A stretch of DNA of 63,110 nt, taken from positions 1 through 63,110 of the forward strand of contig JAUZRW010000027.1 of assembly GCA_030950085.1 (NCBI GenBank), read 5' to 3'. The DNA is from Anaerolineae bacterium. GTDB taxonomy: Bacteria; Chloroflexota; Anaerolineae; Aggregatilineales; Phototrophicaceae. Below, piece by piece: positions 8,449 through 16,316 of the stretch (its first letter is position 1; every line of letters begins with the position of its first letter). Under the pieces are notes generated by a model that was given only the letters and a program-made list of their open reading frames with translations, had not been told where the DNA came from and did not search any database. The position numbers and the translations under genes were made by a program.

Positions 8449-9807
8449 TCAGCTAAGAGACTTTTCTAAAGCAGCGCGAATAATTTCTAGGCGCTCGATG
8501 CCGTCAGCTTGCCCCTGTGCCTCAAATAGTTCTTCTACCGCATCAACAACATCTAGCAAATCGTCGTAATCGCTTGCTTTTTCGTTGATGAGTGTTTGCA
8601 TCGCTTCGGGGCTTTCTGCTGATAAGAGGTCATTGATATAGCGCAATTCAGGTGTCATTTGTGATTGCAAAATTTCAACAGCCTTGTCATAGATTTGTGT
8701 CATTTTGGCGAGTGTTACGTCATCTTGACGACGTTTAGCCTCTTGCATATTGGCTGCCAATACGCCCATAAAATTGTCATCAATCATTTCAAGATTTTGC
8801 CGTAATAGTGGCTCAAAATCTTCGGCATCCAGCATGGAGCGCAATAATTGTGTTTTTTGTTGAACAACTGAGCGAGTTTGTTCGTCCACTTGCTCACTCA
8901 ATTCGCGCAGCATATCGCGTATGGCTTCGAGTTTTTCACGCTCATCAGCAGGCTTTTTGCTGATGCGTTCTGAGAATTCGAGGAAGAACTGATAATCCAA
9001 GGCTGTACGAGCTAATCCGACAAGAGCCTGTAACTTGGCATCATCGTCACCATAGTCAATCGCAAGGTCGATAATATCTGCGCGCCTTGCTGATTCACCG
9101 AGTTTCTCTAAACGCTGTGCGACTTCTTGTATGGCGCTATCTTGTGCTTGTTGCTGTGCGGTAATTTTTTGTCCGAAAGTGCTATGTTCCAACATCACTT
9201 GTTGAATTGCCATCAAATGCCCCCCAAGTTGTTGTTGCCCGTCTTGCATCACTCGTTCTCCCATGAGTGATAGCGTTTGGAACAAACCCATGTCGATATC
9301 CGCATCGTGTTTTTTGACTAATTCCACGACTGCCTCTTCAGATTCTGCCTTGAGGAAGGTCTGCAATAATTCGACACGTTGTTTTTGGTCGGCAATCATA
9401 TCTTTGGTGATGCCGTCGGCTTCTATGACTTGCTCTATCACGCCTTGTAAGGTTAAGGCACGTTTTGGATTGAACATATAGGCGCGAAAAGCCTCTTTTT
9501 CTAGGCTACTGGTGAGTTCATTCATCAAGTCGCCGATGATTTTTTCTTCATTGACCTTTTGTTTCAGCGCCACATCCATCGGCACAAAGGCAATGAGCAA
9601 TTCTTTGGAGGCATCGTGATACAGCAAGGGAGAACTTACCGTGTTCATCGTTTCGCAATTTTGGCAGCGAAACGTATTGACTCGTCCATTGAGGAGTAGG
9701 TTTTTCCCTTGTGAATCTTTCTGGACATCAATTACACGGCGCAATGTGACGGGATTCGGTGTGCCACAATTGGAACATTGCAACATAGTTTGTTGAGGGT
9801 GTGTCAT
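8449..9807 (-). CDS. CpXC-domain protein with long helical C-terminus
   Basis: The 452-residue protein begins with two CxxC pairs, CSNCGTPN and CQNCETMN, about 35 residues apart, which would bind one zinc ion. This fits the CpXC domain family, whose function is not known. The following segment (about 60-140) has strand and helix pattern VSSPLLYHDASKELLIAFVPM. The remaining 300 residues are almost wholly helical, rich in Glu, Gln, Leu and Ala, and likely form coiled coils. The start was moved to the ATG with GGAG six bases upstream and directly before the zinc motif. It lies downstream of the histidine kinase on the same strand, about 100 bases apart. Confidence 0.75.
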   Translation of the reverse strand: MTHPQQTMLQCSNCGTPNPVTLRRVIDVQKDSQGKNLLLNGRVNTFRCQNCETMNTVSSPLLYHDASKELLIAFVPMDVALKQKVNEEKIIGDLMNELTSSLEKEAFRAYMFNPKRALTLQGVIEQVIEADGITKDMIADQKQRVELLQTFLKAESEEAVVELVKKHDADIDMGLFQTLSLMGERVMQDGQQQLGGHLMAIQQVMLEHSTFGQKITAQQQAQDSAIQEVAQRLEKLGESARRADIIDLAIDYGDDDAKLQALVGLARTALDYQFFLEFSERISKKPADEREKLEAIRDMLRELSEQVDEQTRSVVQQKTQLLRSMLDAEDFEPLLRQNLEMIDDNFMGVLAANMQEAKRRQDDVTLAKMTQIYDKAVEILQSQMTPELRYINDLLSAESPEAMQTLINEKASDYDDLLDVVDAVEELFEAQGQADGIERLEIIRAALEKSLS

Positions 9808-9905
9808 GGTATCTCCGTTGGTTTTGATTCTGATAATACCTTGCATTGTAGCGGTCAAAGCGACCTTGTTGTAGGGCATAGCACACCCAAATTATGTGGT
9901 ATTCA

Positions 9906-11486
9906 TCAATTACGAGGAATAGTGAAATAAAATGTTGAACCATGTCCTATATGGCTTTTGACACTAATATTGCCGTTATGGGCTTCAATGATGGCTTTCG
10001 ATAGGTACAATCCCAAACCTGTCCCCTGTGTTTTGCTGGTCAACTTGCTATCAATGCGATAAAAACGCTCAAAGATTTTCCGTTGCTCTTCCTCCGCAAT
10101 ACCTTCGCCGGAGTCACGCACAAAAATAGTCACTGATTCCCCACTATAGCGTCCGCCGATAGTGATTGTGCCACCAGAGGGCGAATATTTAATAGCATTC
10201 GTCAGTAGATTGTCGATAACTTGGCGCAGTAATTTGGCATCGCCGGATACTGTGGGGAAATTATCTTGAAAACTGAGTACAAATTCATGCCGAGTCGATT
10301 GCACACGGAGGCGTTCTAGCGAATGTTTTGCGATTTGGTCAAGGCGGACATCAGCTAAGTTCAATTTGATGTTACGGTCAGCTTGGATTTTGCTGGCAGT
10401 GAGCAAATCTTCAATCAGTTCGGTAAGGCGGTCAGCCTCTTCTTCAATCACTTCTAAACTTTGCTTGACAGTATTCATATCCCATTGGGCATCTTCACGG
10501 GTGAGGGTACTAGCATAGCCTTTAATGAGCGTCACGGGCGTTCGCAATTCGTGAGAGACAGTCGAGATAAAGACATTCTGCATTTCTTGTGCCTTACGAA
10601 AGTTTGTAATATCACGCACATTGGCAATGATATTAGCGAGTTTGCCATCTTCATTGAAAAGTGGCGCATAGGTGATACCAATGCTGACTTCCATTCCGTC
10701 GCGGCGTTGTAATTCCCCTTCGACATAAAGCGTATCAGATGCTTCGCTCTCGCTACGTTTCTGAGGCCATCCTTGTTGAATCGCATCTTGCAAATCGTTA
10801 TGTTCGATATTCGCCCAAATAATCACATCATCTTGGTGTAAACTGACTGCATCCTCGGCACGCCAAGCGGACATATACTCGAATGAGCGATTGATTTGTA
10901 AGATATTGAGATTGGCATCCAATATCATGACACCATCGCCACTATAATCAAGAATTGCTCGTAATTGCTGCCGTTCTCGGTTGATATTTTCATAGAGTTG
11001 CGCGTTATGGACAGCAATCGCTGCTTGGTCTGCAAAACTCTGTAGAATTTGAACATCATTACGGGTGACTTCGACTTCATATGAGCGAAAGACAATCAGC
11101 AAGCCCATGGGACTCTTATCGAAGAGCAGAGGCATAGCGACTGACTGTCGTAATCCCTCGTCGATTGAGCTTGCGATTTCAGTCAGTTTTGACTCAATAT
11201 AATCATAATGAAGGGCGGTTTTGGGGACATCATTCATTAACTCATGCAGTTTTTCATTGATAAGCGGCACAATCTCTTGCTGGATACCCGTAAATGCTCG
11301 CACATTAAATTGCTGGTCATCAGGATTGCGTAAGGCAATGAGACCTACTCGTCCAGCAGTCATTACTACCGAGGCATGGAGTACGCGCTTAAGCACTTCA
11401 GTTAAATCCAGCCGTGACGTGATGGCACGAGAAATCTCTAGCAAAAAATCACGCTGTCGTACTGGGAAGTCAGGTAAAGTCAACAT
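9906..11486 (-). CDS. GAF-PAS sensor histidine kinase
   Basis: The 526-residue protein is a soluble two-component kinase with no membrane segment. Domains in order: GAF (about 20-175), PAS (about 185-300, with the conserved LQINRSFEYM and the terminal ITNFRKAQ linker), HisKA with phosphoacceptor His in VSHELRTPV (near residue 311), and HATPase with N box NLLTNAIKYS, G1 box DSGEGI, F box IFERFYR and G2 box GTGLGLYLSK. All residues for autophosphorylation are present. There is no adjacent response regulator. It would sense a cytoplasmic or diffusible signal. Confidence 0.93.
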   Translation of the reverse strand: MLTLPDFPVRQRDFLLEISRAITSRLDLTEVLKRVLHASVVMTAGRVGLIALRNPDDQQFNVRAFTGIQQEIVPLINEKLHELMNDVPKTALHYDYIESKLTEIASSIDEGLRQSVAMPLLFDKSPMGLLIVFRSYEVEVTRNDVQILQSFADQAAIAVHNAQLYENINRERQQLRAILDYSGDGVMILDANLNILQINRSFEYMSAWRAEDAVSLHQDDVIIWANIEHNDLQDAIQQGWPQKRSESEASDTLYVEGELQRRDGMEVSIGITYAPLFNEDGKLANIIANVRDITNFRKAQEMQNVFISTVSHELRTPVTLIKGYASTLTREDAQWDMNTVKQSLEVIEEEADRLTELIEDLLTASKIQADRNIKLNLADVRLDQIAKHSLERLRVQSTRHEFVLSFQDNFPTVSGDAKLLRQVIDNLLTNAIKYSPSGGTITIGGRYSGESVTIFVRDSGEGIAEEEQRKIFERFYRIDSKLTSKTQGTGLGLYLSKAIIEAHNGNISVKSHIGHGSTFYFTIPRN

Positions 11487-11531
11487 AATGGCATTGTATC
11501 ATGCCTTGTATTAGATTGAGATAGGTGTCAT

Positions 11532-12518
11532 CTATTCCACACTGATATTTTTGGCAACTTTGGTCACGCGCTTGCGTCCACCTTGCGTTATGACAAGGGT
11601 TGCTGCGCCGATAATGCCGACATCTTCACTCATATTGCTAGGAATAATAGGTGTGTCTTTCCAGTATTCATCGTCTAGCGCATATTCACGAACTGTTTCG
11701 CGTATTTTGTTGAACCAGATATCCCCAATATAACTGACACCGCCGCCAATCACGACAACTTCAGGATTGAATAGCAACAACAATGACACAATGCCTAAAC
11801 CGACGATTTTTGCACCATCTTTAACAATGCTGACTGCCAACACATCGCCTTGATTCGCCGCCGTGCCAATCATTTTGGAATCAATTGCCTCTAAGTTACC
11901 ATTTGCCATTTCGACCAAAATTGATTTTTCTCCATCTGCGATTCGTTGGCGTGCTTTGCGTGCTAAAGCGGGTCCGGCGGCTTCTTTTTCTAGTGTGGAG
12001 ACGGTGTTCTTATCGACAACCATAATCATATGACCTGCCTCACCGCCGATACCTGATTTGCCAAGTACCAAACGTCCGTCACTGATGATTCCGCTACCGA
12101 TTCCGGTACTGACAGTCAAATATATGGCATCTCGATAGCCTTTCGCCGTGCCGACAGAGGCTTCTGCGAGGGCAGCGACATTGGCATCATTGCCCACATA
12201 AACAGGTACACCGAATTCTTTACTCAAAATATCGGCAAGTGGAACATCGTGCCAACCATCAAGATTGGGTGGAGCAACAACGACACCTGTTTTGGGATTG
12301 GTTGGACCCGCAGCCGAGACACCGATACCGATTACCTTTGCTTCGTCATCTGGCAGCACCTCACGGATGATGTCTTTCATGCGCTGTAAGGTGGGGTCTA
12401 AGCCTTCGTGTGCCTTCGTGAGTGTTTCACACCGTTTGGTGATTCTCAAGTCTGAGTCTACTTGTGCTGCTCGTAGTCGTGTACCACCTAAATCAACAGT
12501 GATAATGATTTTTGCCAT
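11532..12518 (-). CDS. ROK-family sugar kinase (glucokinase-like)
   Basis: The 328-residue protein phosphorylates a hexose with ATP in the cytoplasm. It has the phosphate-1 motif VDLGGTRLRAAQ, the sugar-binding and catalytic GNDANVAALAE, the phosphate-2 motif VSTGIGSGII and the ROK GGEAGHM. The cysteine-rich zinc motif that normally follows (CxCGxxGCxE) is absent: the segment reads VDKNTVSTLEKEAAGPAL. It therefore belongs to a zinc-free ROK branch, and glucose specificity is inferred. The chosen ATG has AGGAGA six bases upstream. It is divergent from mutS. Confidence 0.87.
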   Translation of the reverse strand: MAKIIITVDLGGTRLRAAQVDSDLRITKRCETLTKAHEGLDPTLQRMKDIIREVLPDDEAKVIGIGVSAAGPTNPKTGVVVAPPNLDGWHDVPLADILSKEFGVPVYVGNDANVAALAEASVGTAKGYRDAIYLTVSTGIGSGIISDGRLVLGKSGIGGEAGHMIMVVDKNTVSTLEKEAAGPALARKARQRIADGEKSILVEMANGNLEAIDSKMIGTAANQGDVLAVSIVKDGAKIVGLGIVSLLLLFNPEVVVIGGGVSYIGDIWFNKIRETVREYALDDEYWKDTPIIPSNMSEDVGIIGAATLVITQGGRKRVTKVAKNISVE

Positions 12519-12623
12519 AGTGTCTCCTAACAAATGTTGAAGCGACTGTTAAGCCCTGATAGAATAGCTCTATCATAAAAAAACACCCCGCTCTTTAACA
12601 GGCATAAACAGGGAAGATGAGTC

Positions 12624-15251
12624 ATGGCGAAAGTCACTCCTGCACGGCGACAATATCTTGATATTAAAAAGCAGTATCCTGATTGCATTTTGTTTTTCCG
12701 TATGGGCGATTTTTATGAAATGTTTGATGATGATGCCGTCGTTGCTTCCCGTGAACTGGAAATTACCCTAACATCGCGTAAGTTCAGCAAGCGCAATGGG
12801 ACAGAAACGCCGATGGCTGGCGTGCCGCATCATGCCGTGGATGGCTATATCTATCAACTGATTGAAAAAGGCTATCATGTTGCTGTCTGTGACCAAATGA
12901 GCGAACCCACCGGACGCGGTATTGTTGACCGTGAAGTGGTTCGTGTGATGACACCCGGTACATTGACTGAGCCGCAACTGCTCGATAAAGCTAAACCAAA
13001 CTATTTGATGTGTGTTGTTCCGGTTGGCAACCCTGAATCTGGCAAGTGGCACAAAGCTGGTCTGGCATTTGTTGATATTTCGACAGGGCAATTTGAGGCA
13101 ACACAATTAGAAGGCGATAATGTCGGGATTCTCGTTCTGGAAGAACTCGCACGCCTGACTCCGCGTGAGGTGATTATGCCGGAAAGTTGGGTTGAGCGCG
13201 GTGTTTCGATGCCCGATGGGATTCATCTATCACCTGTGCAAGATTGGACAGCCGAATTTGCAGGGGCAGAACAACTCCTAAAAGACCATTTTCAGGTTGG
13301 TACACTTGATGGCTACGGGTTGGTCAATATGCCTCATGCCATTAGTGCCGCCGGAGCAGCTTTACAATACTTGCGCGTCACACAGAAAAATTCATTATCG
13401 CAATTGGTGAATATTCGGACTTATTCAACTTCGCAATTTATGGTGCTAGACCAATTCACACGCCGTAATCTGGAACTGACACAGACGATTCGCAGTGGCA
13501 AGACTCGTGGCAGTGTTTTGGGTGTATTGGATAGAACAGTCACGGCAATGGGCGCACGCTTATTGCGAACATGGATGCTGCAACCCTTACTTGATTTGAA
13601 GCGCCTGAATGCACGCTTAGATGCTGTTGATGCACTGACTCATGATGAAGCGCTGCGGCTTGAATTGCGAGCTTTGTTTAAGCATGTATCGGATATTGAA
13701 AGACTCGTGAATCGTTTATTGATTGGCAAGGCGAATCCGCGTGATTTACTCGGATTGCGCGATAGTCTGAGTGTGATTCCAAATTTAGGAGAATTGATAA
13801 ATGATATTCCAGCTTTGCAAGCTCTCACAGAACGCCTAGACCCTTGTGCTGATGTCTATGATTTGATTACACAGGCGATTACTGATGACCCTCCGGCAAC
13901 ACTCAATAATACAGGCATTATCCGTCAAGGTTTCTCAAAAGAATTGGATGAAATTCTCGCTTCGACACAAGATGCCCGTGATTGGATTGCCAACCTTGAA
14001 CCAACAGAACGCCGCCGCACTGGAATCCCAACGATAAAAGTGAGTTATAACAAAGTTTTTGGCTATTATATCGAAGTCACAAAAGCACAGAGCGACAAAG
14101 TGCCAGATGACTATATTCGCAAGCAAACGCTGGTGAATGCCGAACGTTACATCACACCGCAACTGAAAGAGTACGAAGCCTTGGTGCTGAGTGCCGAAGA
14201 GGAAATTCTCAAGACCGAGCGTGAAATTTACGAGCAAGTTTGCAGGCAATTATGTGAATTTGGGAGTCAACTCCTGCGGACTGCGCGTGCAATTGCTCAT
14301 CTCGATACATTTTTGGCATTGGCGACTGTCGCTGTCAATGAAGGCTATGTGCGCCCGACTCTCACCGAAGATAATGTGTTGCATATCAAAGATGGACGGC
14401 ATCCGGTGGTCGAAAAATTACTCGATGATGTGACGCGCTATGTGCCGAACGATACCACAATGACTGCTGAATCACGGGTGCATATCATCACGGGACCGAA
14501 TATGTCCGGTAAATCGACGTATATTCGGCAAGTGGCAATTATTGCGATGATGGCACAAATCGGCAGTTTTGTTCCAGCAGATGAGGCGATTATCGGGCTA
14601 GTTGACCGTATTTTTGCCCGTATTGGCGCACAAGATGAAATCCATGCCGGACAGAGTACCTTCATGGTGGAGATGATTGAGACAGCACGCTTACTTTCGG
14701 GCAGTAGCCATCGTTCGCTGTTGATTCTGGATGAAATCGGGCGCGGCACATCAACCTACGATGGTTTGGCGATTGCGCGTGCGGTGATTGAATATATTCA
14801 CAATAACCCACGCCTGAATTGTCGGACATTGTTTGCGACACACTATCATGAACTGACAGAACTGCCGAATATTTTGCCACGCACTGAAAATCACAATGTC
14901 GCCGTAGCAGAGCGTGGTGAGGATATTGTCTTTTTGCACAAAGTTGTTCTCGGCGGCGCAGACCAAAGTTATGGCGTGCATGTGGCACAACTCGCTGGAA
15001 TGCCACGTCCTGTCGTTGAACGGGCGCGTGCATTGTTGGCGCAATTAGAAGAATCAGGCAGTGATTTCAAGCTGCAAAAACCGAAGTCGGATAACAAAGA
15101 AGATGATAAACCCGCCCAACTGAGTTTCTTCGCGCCGAAAGAAGAAAATCCTGCCATTGAAGCCATCCGCCAAATCGAGGTCGATTCGCTGAGTCCGTTG
15201 GAGGCATTAACGAAGTTGTACGAGTTGAAGAAATTAGCAGAAAGTGATTAA
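12624..15251 (+). CDS. mutS: DNA mismatch repair protein MutS
   Basis: The 875-residue protein recognises mismatches and small loops and passes the signal on by an ATPase clamp. The mismatch-binding FYE (F30, E32) is in FFRMGDFYEMF. Connector, lever and clamp regions follow, and the ATPase has Walker A GPNMSGKST (near residue 623), Walker B LLILDEIGRGTSTYDG (near 700) and the FATHYHELTEL switch. Length is that of a normal MutS1. GGGAAGA precedes the ATG. No mutL is in the window. Confidence 0.97.
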   Translation: MAKVTPARRQYLDIKKQYPDCILFFRMGDFYEMFDDDAVVASRELEITLTSRKFSKRNGTETPMAGVPHHAVDGYIYQLIEKGYHVAVCDQMSEPTGRGIVDREVVRVMTPGTLTEPQLLDKAKPNYLMCVVPVGNPESGKWHKAGLAFVDISTGQFEATQLEGDNVGILVLEELARLTPREVIMPESWVERGVSMPDGIHLSPVQDWTAEFAGAEQLLKDHFQVGTLDGYGLVNMPHAISAAGAALQYLRVTQKNSLSQLVNIRTYSTSQFMVLDQFTRRNLELTQTIRSGKTRGSVLGVLDRTVTAMGARLLRTWMLQPLLDLKRLNARLDAVDALTHDEALRLELRALFKHVSDIERLVNRLLIGKANPRDLLGLRDSLSVIPNLGELINDIPALQALTERLDPCADVYDLITQAITDDPPATLNNTGIIRQGFSKELDEILASTQDARDWIANLEPTERRRTGIPTIKVSYNKVFGYYIEVTKAQSDKVPDDYIRKQTLVNAERYITPQLKEYEALVLSAEEEILKTEREIYEQVCRQLCEFGSQLLRTARAIAHLDTFLALATVAVNEGYVRPTLTEDNVLHIKDGRHPVVEKLLDDVTRYVPNDTTMTAESRVHIITGPNMSGKSTYIRQVAIIAMMAQIGSFVPADEAIIGLVDRIFARIGAQDEIHAGQSTFMVEMIETARLLSGSSHRSLLILDEIGRGTSTYDGLAIARAVIEYIHNNPRLNCRTLFATHYHELTELPNILPRTENHNVAVAERGEDIVFLHKVVLGGADQSYGVHVAQLAGMPRPVVERARALLAQLEESGSDFKLQKPKSDNKEDDKPAQLSFFAPKEENPAIEAIRQIEVDSLSPLEALTKLYELKKLAESD

Positions 15252-15283
15252 TTTCAGTGAACCATAGTTTTGTGTTTTGCGGC

Positions 15284-15308
15284 GGACAGCATGTATGCTG
15301 TTCCTACA
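15284..15308 (+). repeat. dispersed palindromic repeat, CTACA-ended
   Basis: ACAGCAT and ATGCTGT make the core, flanked by GG and TCC, and the element ends in CTACA. It faces the next copy (15327) head to head. Confidence 0.6.
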
Positions 15309-15326
15309 AATGACCCTTTCTGAACT

Positions 15327-15350
15327 GTAGGGACGAGATATATCTCGTCC
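15327..15350 (-). repeat. dispersed palindromic repeat, inverted copy
   Basis: TGTAG followed by GGACGAGATATATCTCGTCC, a perfect 20-base palindrome. Its TGTAG end is the complement of the CTACA end of the preceding copy, 18 bases away. Confidence 0.7.
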
Positions 15351-15398
15351 GTTGTGACCAAAGATAGGGATAAGCTGCGAATCTGTGACTTACTGAAT

Positions 15399-15983
15399 TT
15401 ACCCACCGAGCGCCTCTAGCTCAATTTGGATACTGTCGATGTAGCGTTGGGCTTCGGCGGAATCATCACCATCGGGCGCGATTTCGAGATAATGCTGAAA
15501 GTCGGCTTGGGCAGATTCGCGTTGTGCCATGGTGTAATAGAGTATCCCGCGCTGAAAATAGGCTGGCGCATAATCAGGGTCAAGTTCAAGTGCCGTATTG
15601 AAATTATCGAGTACCCTATCCCATTCGTAAATCAAGAAGATGATTTCACCGCGCAGGGTATACAATTCGGCTAGTTGTGTATCGCTGACATCGTTTGCTT
15701 CGGCTAATTCTATTGCACCATCCATATCTCCAATCGCGCTATCGTAATCGAATGCAAGGGCATATTGTTGGGCGTGGCGTGTGAGAAAATTAATTCTGCC
15801 AAATAGGGTTAGTGTAATGCAGTTATGGTCATCTAAAATGATGTTATTTTGACTTGCAATTTCAGGAAATTCTACCAAGCAGGTGATATGAATAACAGTA
15901 GTCTCAGTCTGACCCGATATATGCCAGTTGTTCATGGATAGCGACATACAAATCACACAAGCTAAAATCCAACCAGACCGCAT
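15399..15983 (-). CDS. exported TPR-repeat protein
   Basis: The 194-residue protein has an N-terminal signal peptide (about 1-25). Residues about 70-190 contain roughly three tetratricopeptide repeats, for example the unit ending in NFNTALELDPDYAPAYFQRGILYY and then FQHYLEIAPDGDDSAEA. TPRs form a helical groove for protein contacts. One Cys pair in the N-terminal part (CLVEF and HNCITL) could form a disulfide outside the cell. GAGAGG six bases before the ATG supports the start. No partner is evident. Confidence 0.75.
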   Translation of the reverse strand: MRSGWILACVICMSLSMNNWHISGQTETTVIHITCLVEFPEIASQNNIILDDHNCITLTLFGRINFLTRHAQQYALAFDYDSAIGDMDGAIELAEANDVSDTQLAELYTLRGEIIFLIYEWDRVLDNFNTALELDPDYAPAYFQRGILYYTMAQRESAQADFQHYLEIAPDGDDSAEAQRYIDSIQIELEALGG

Positions 15984-16078
15984 AGAAAGCCTCTCAAAAC
16001 CTATTCAACCTGCTGATATATCCCAAATTTATCCCAAATCGCGGTGTGGTTTTATCCCATACTCACCACAAACGAACG

Positions 16079-16107
16079 TTCGCAATCAGGGTAAATTCTG
16101 CTATAAT
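16079..16107 (+). promoter_or_regulatory. gyrA promoter with overlapping palindrome
   Basis: TTCGCA, 17 bases, TATAAT, with TG one base ahead of the -10 (extended -10). CGAACGTTCG overlaps the -35 box and could be an operator. Confidence 0.65.
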
Positions 16108-16284
16108 GGTAACATGGAATCATAATGGCTTAGATAACGATTGCCCTGCGCTTTATGGCAGATTGTGAAATCGCAAATGAAGAAAAAACATTGTTTATAA
16201 ATGACGTAAATTAGAATTGAGACAACCCCCTATCCTTATCTGTTGGCGTGGGGCTTTGTTGTCTTAACAGCACAGAACGTGTTG

Positions 16285-16316
16285 AAAGGAGTTATGCGGC
16301 TGCGGCTGCATCAACA
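16285..16316 (+). promoter_or_regulatory. gyrA ribosome binding site with intervening hairpin
   Basis: AAAGGAG ends at 16291, 25 bases from the ATG, which is too far. ATGCGGC and GCTGCAT (16294-16311) fold with a TGCG loop into a 7-bp stem with one G-U pair; folding leaves an effective spacing of 7 bases and hides an out-of-frame ATG. Confidence 0.5.

Larger units (their letters stand above)
15984..16316 (+). other. gyrA upstream region and long leader
   Basis: There is no gene in these 333 bases. They hold an extended -10 promoter (16079-16107), a 10-bp palindrome CGAACGTTCG (16073-16082) overlapping the -35 box, a large hairpin with arms GACAAC/GTTGTC (16221-16263), and a small hairpin between the ribosome binding site and the gyrA start. 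The predicted untranslated leader is about 200 bases. Confidence 0.6.

Noticed and set aside
12555-12580. GATAGA/TCTATC hairpin with an A run in the rok-mutS gap
   Set aside because: The A run is on the wrong side to be a terminator for either strand, and both genes point away from it; it may just be promoter sequence.
12768-13106. A 112-codon minus-strand frame inside mutS
   Set aside because: It is antisense to the conserved N-terminal domains of MutS and shows no domain of its own.
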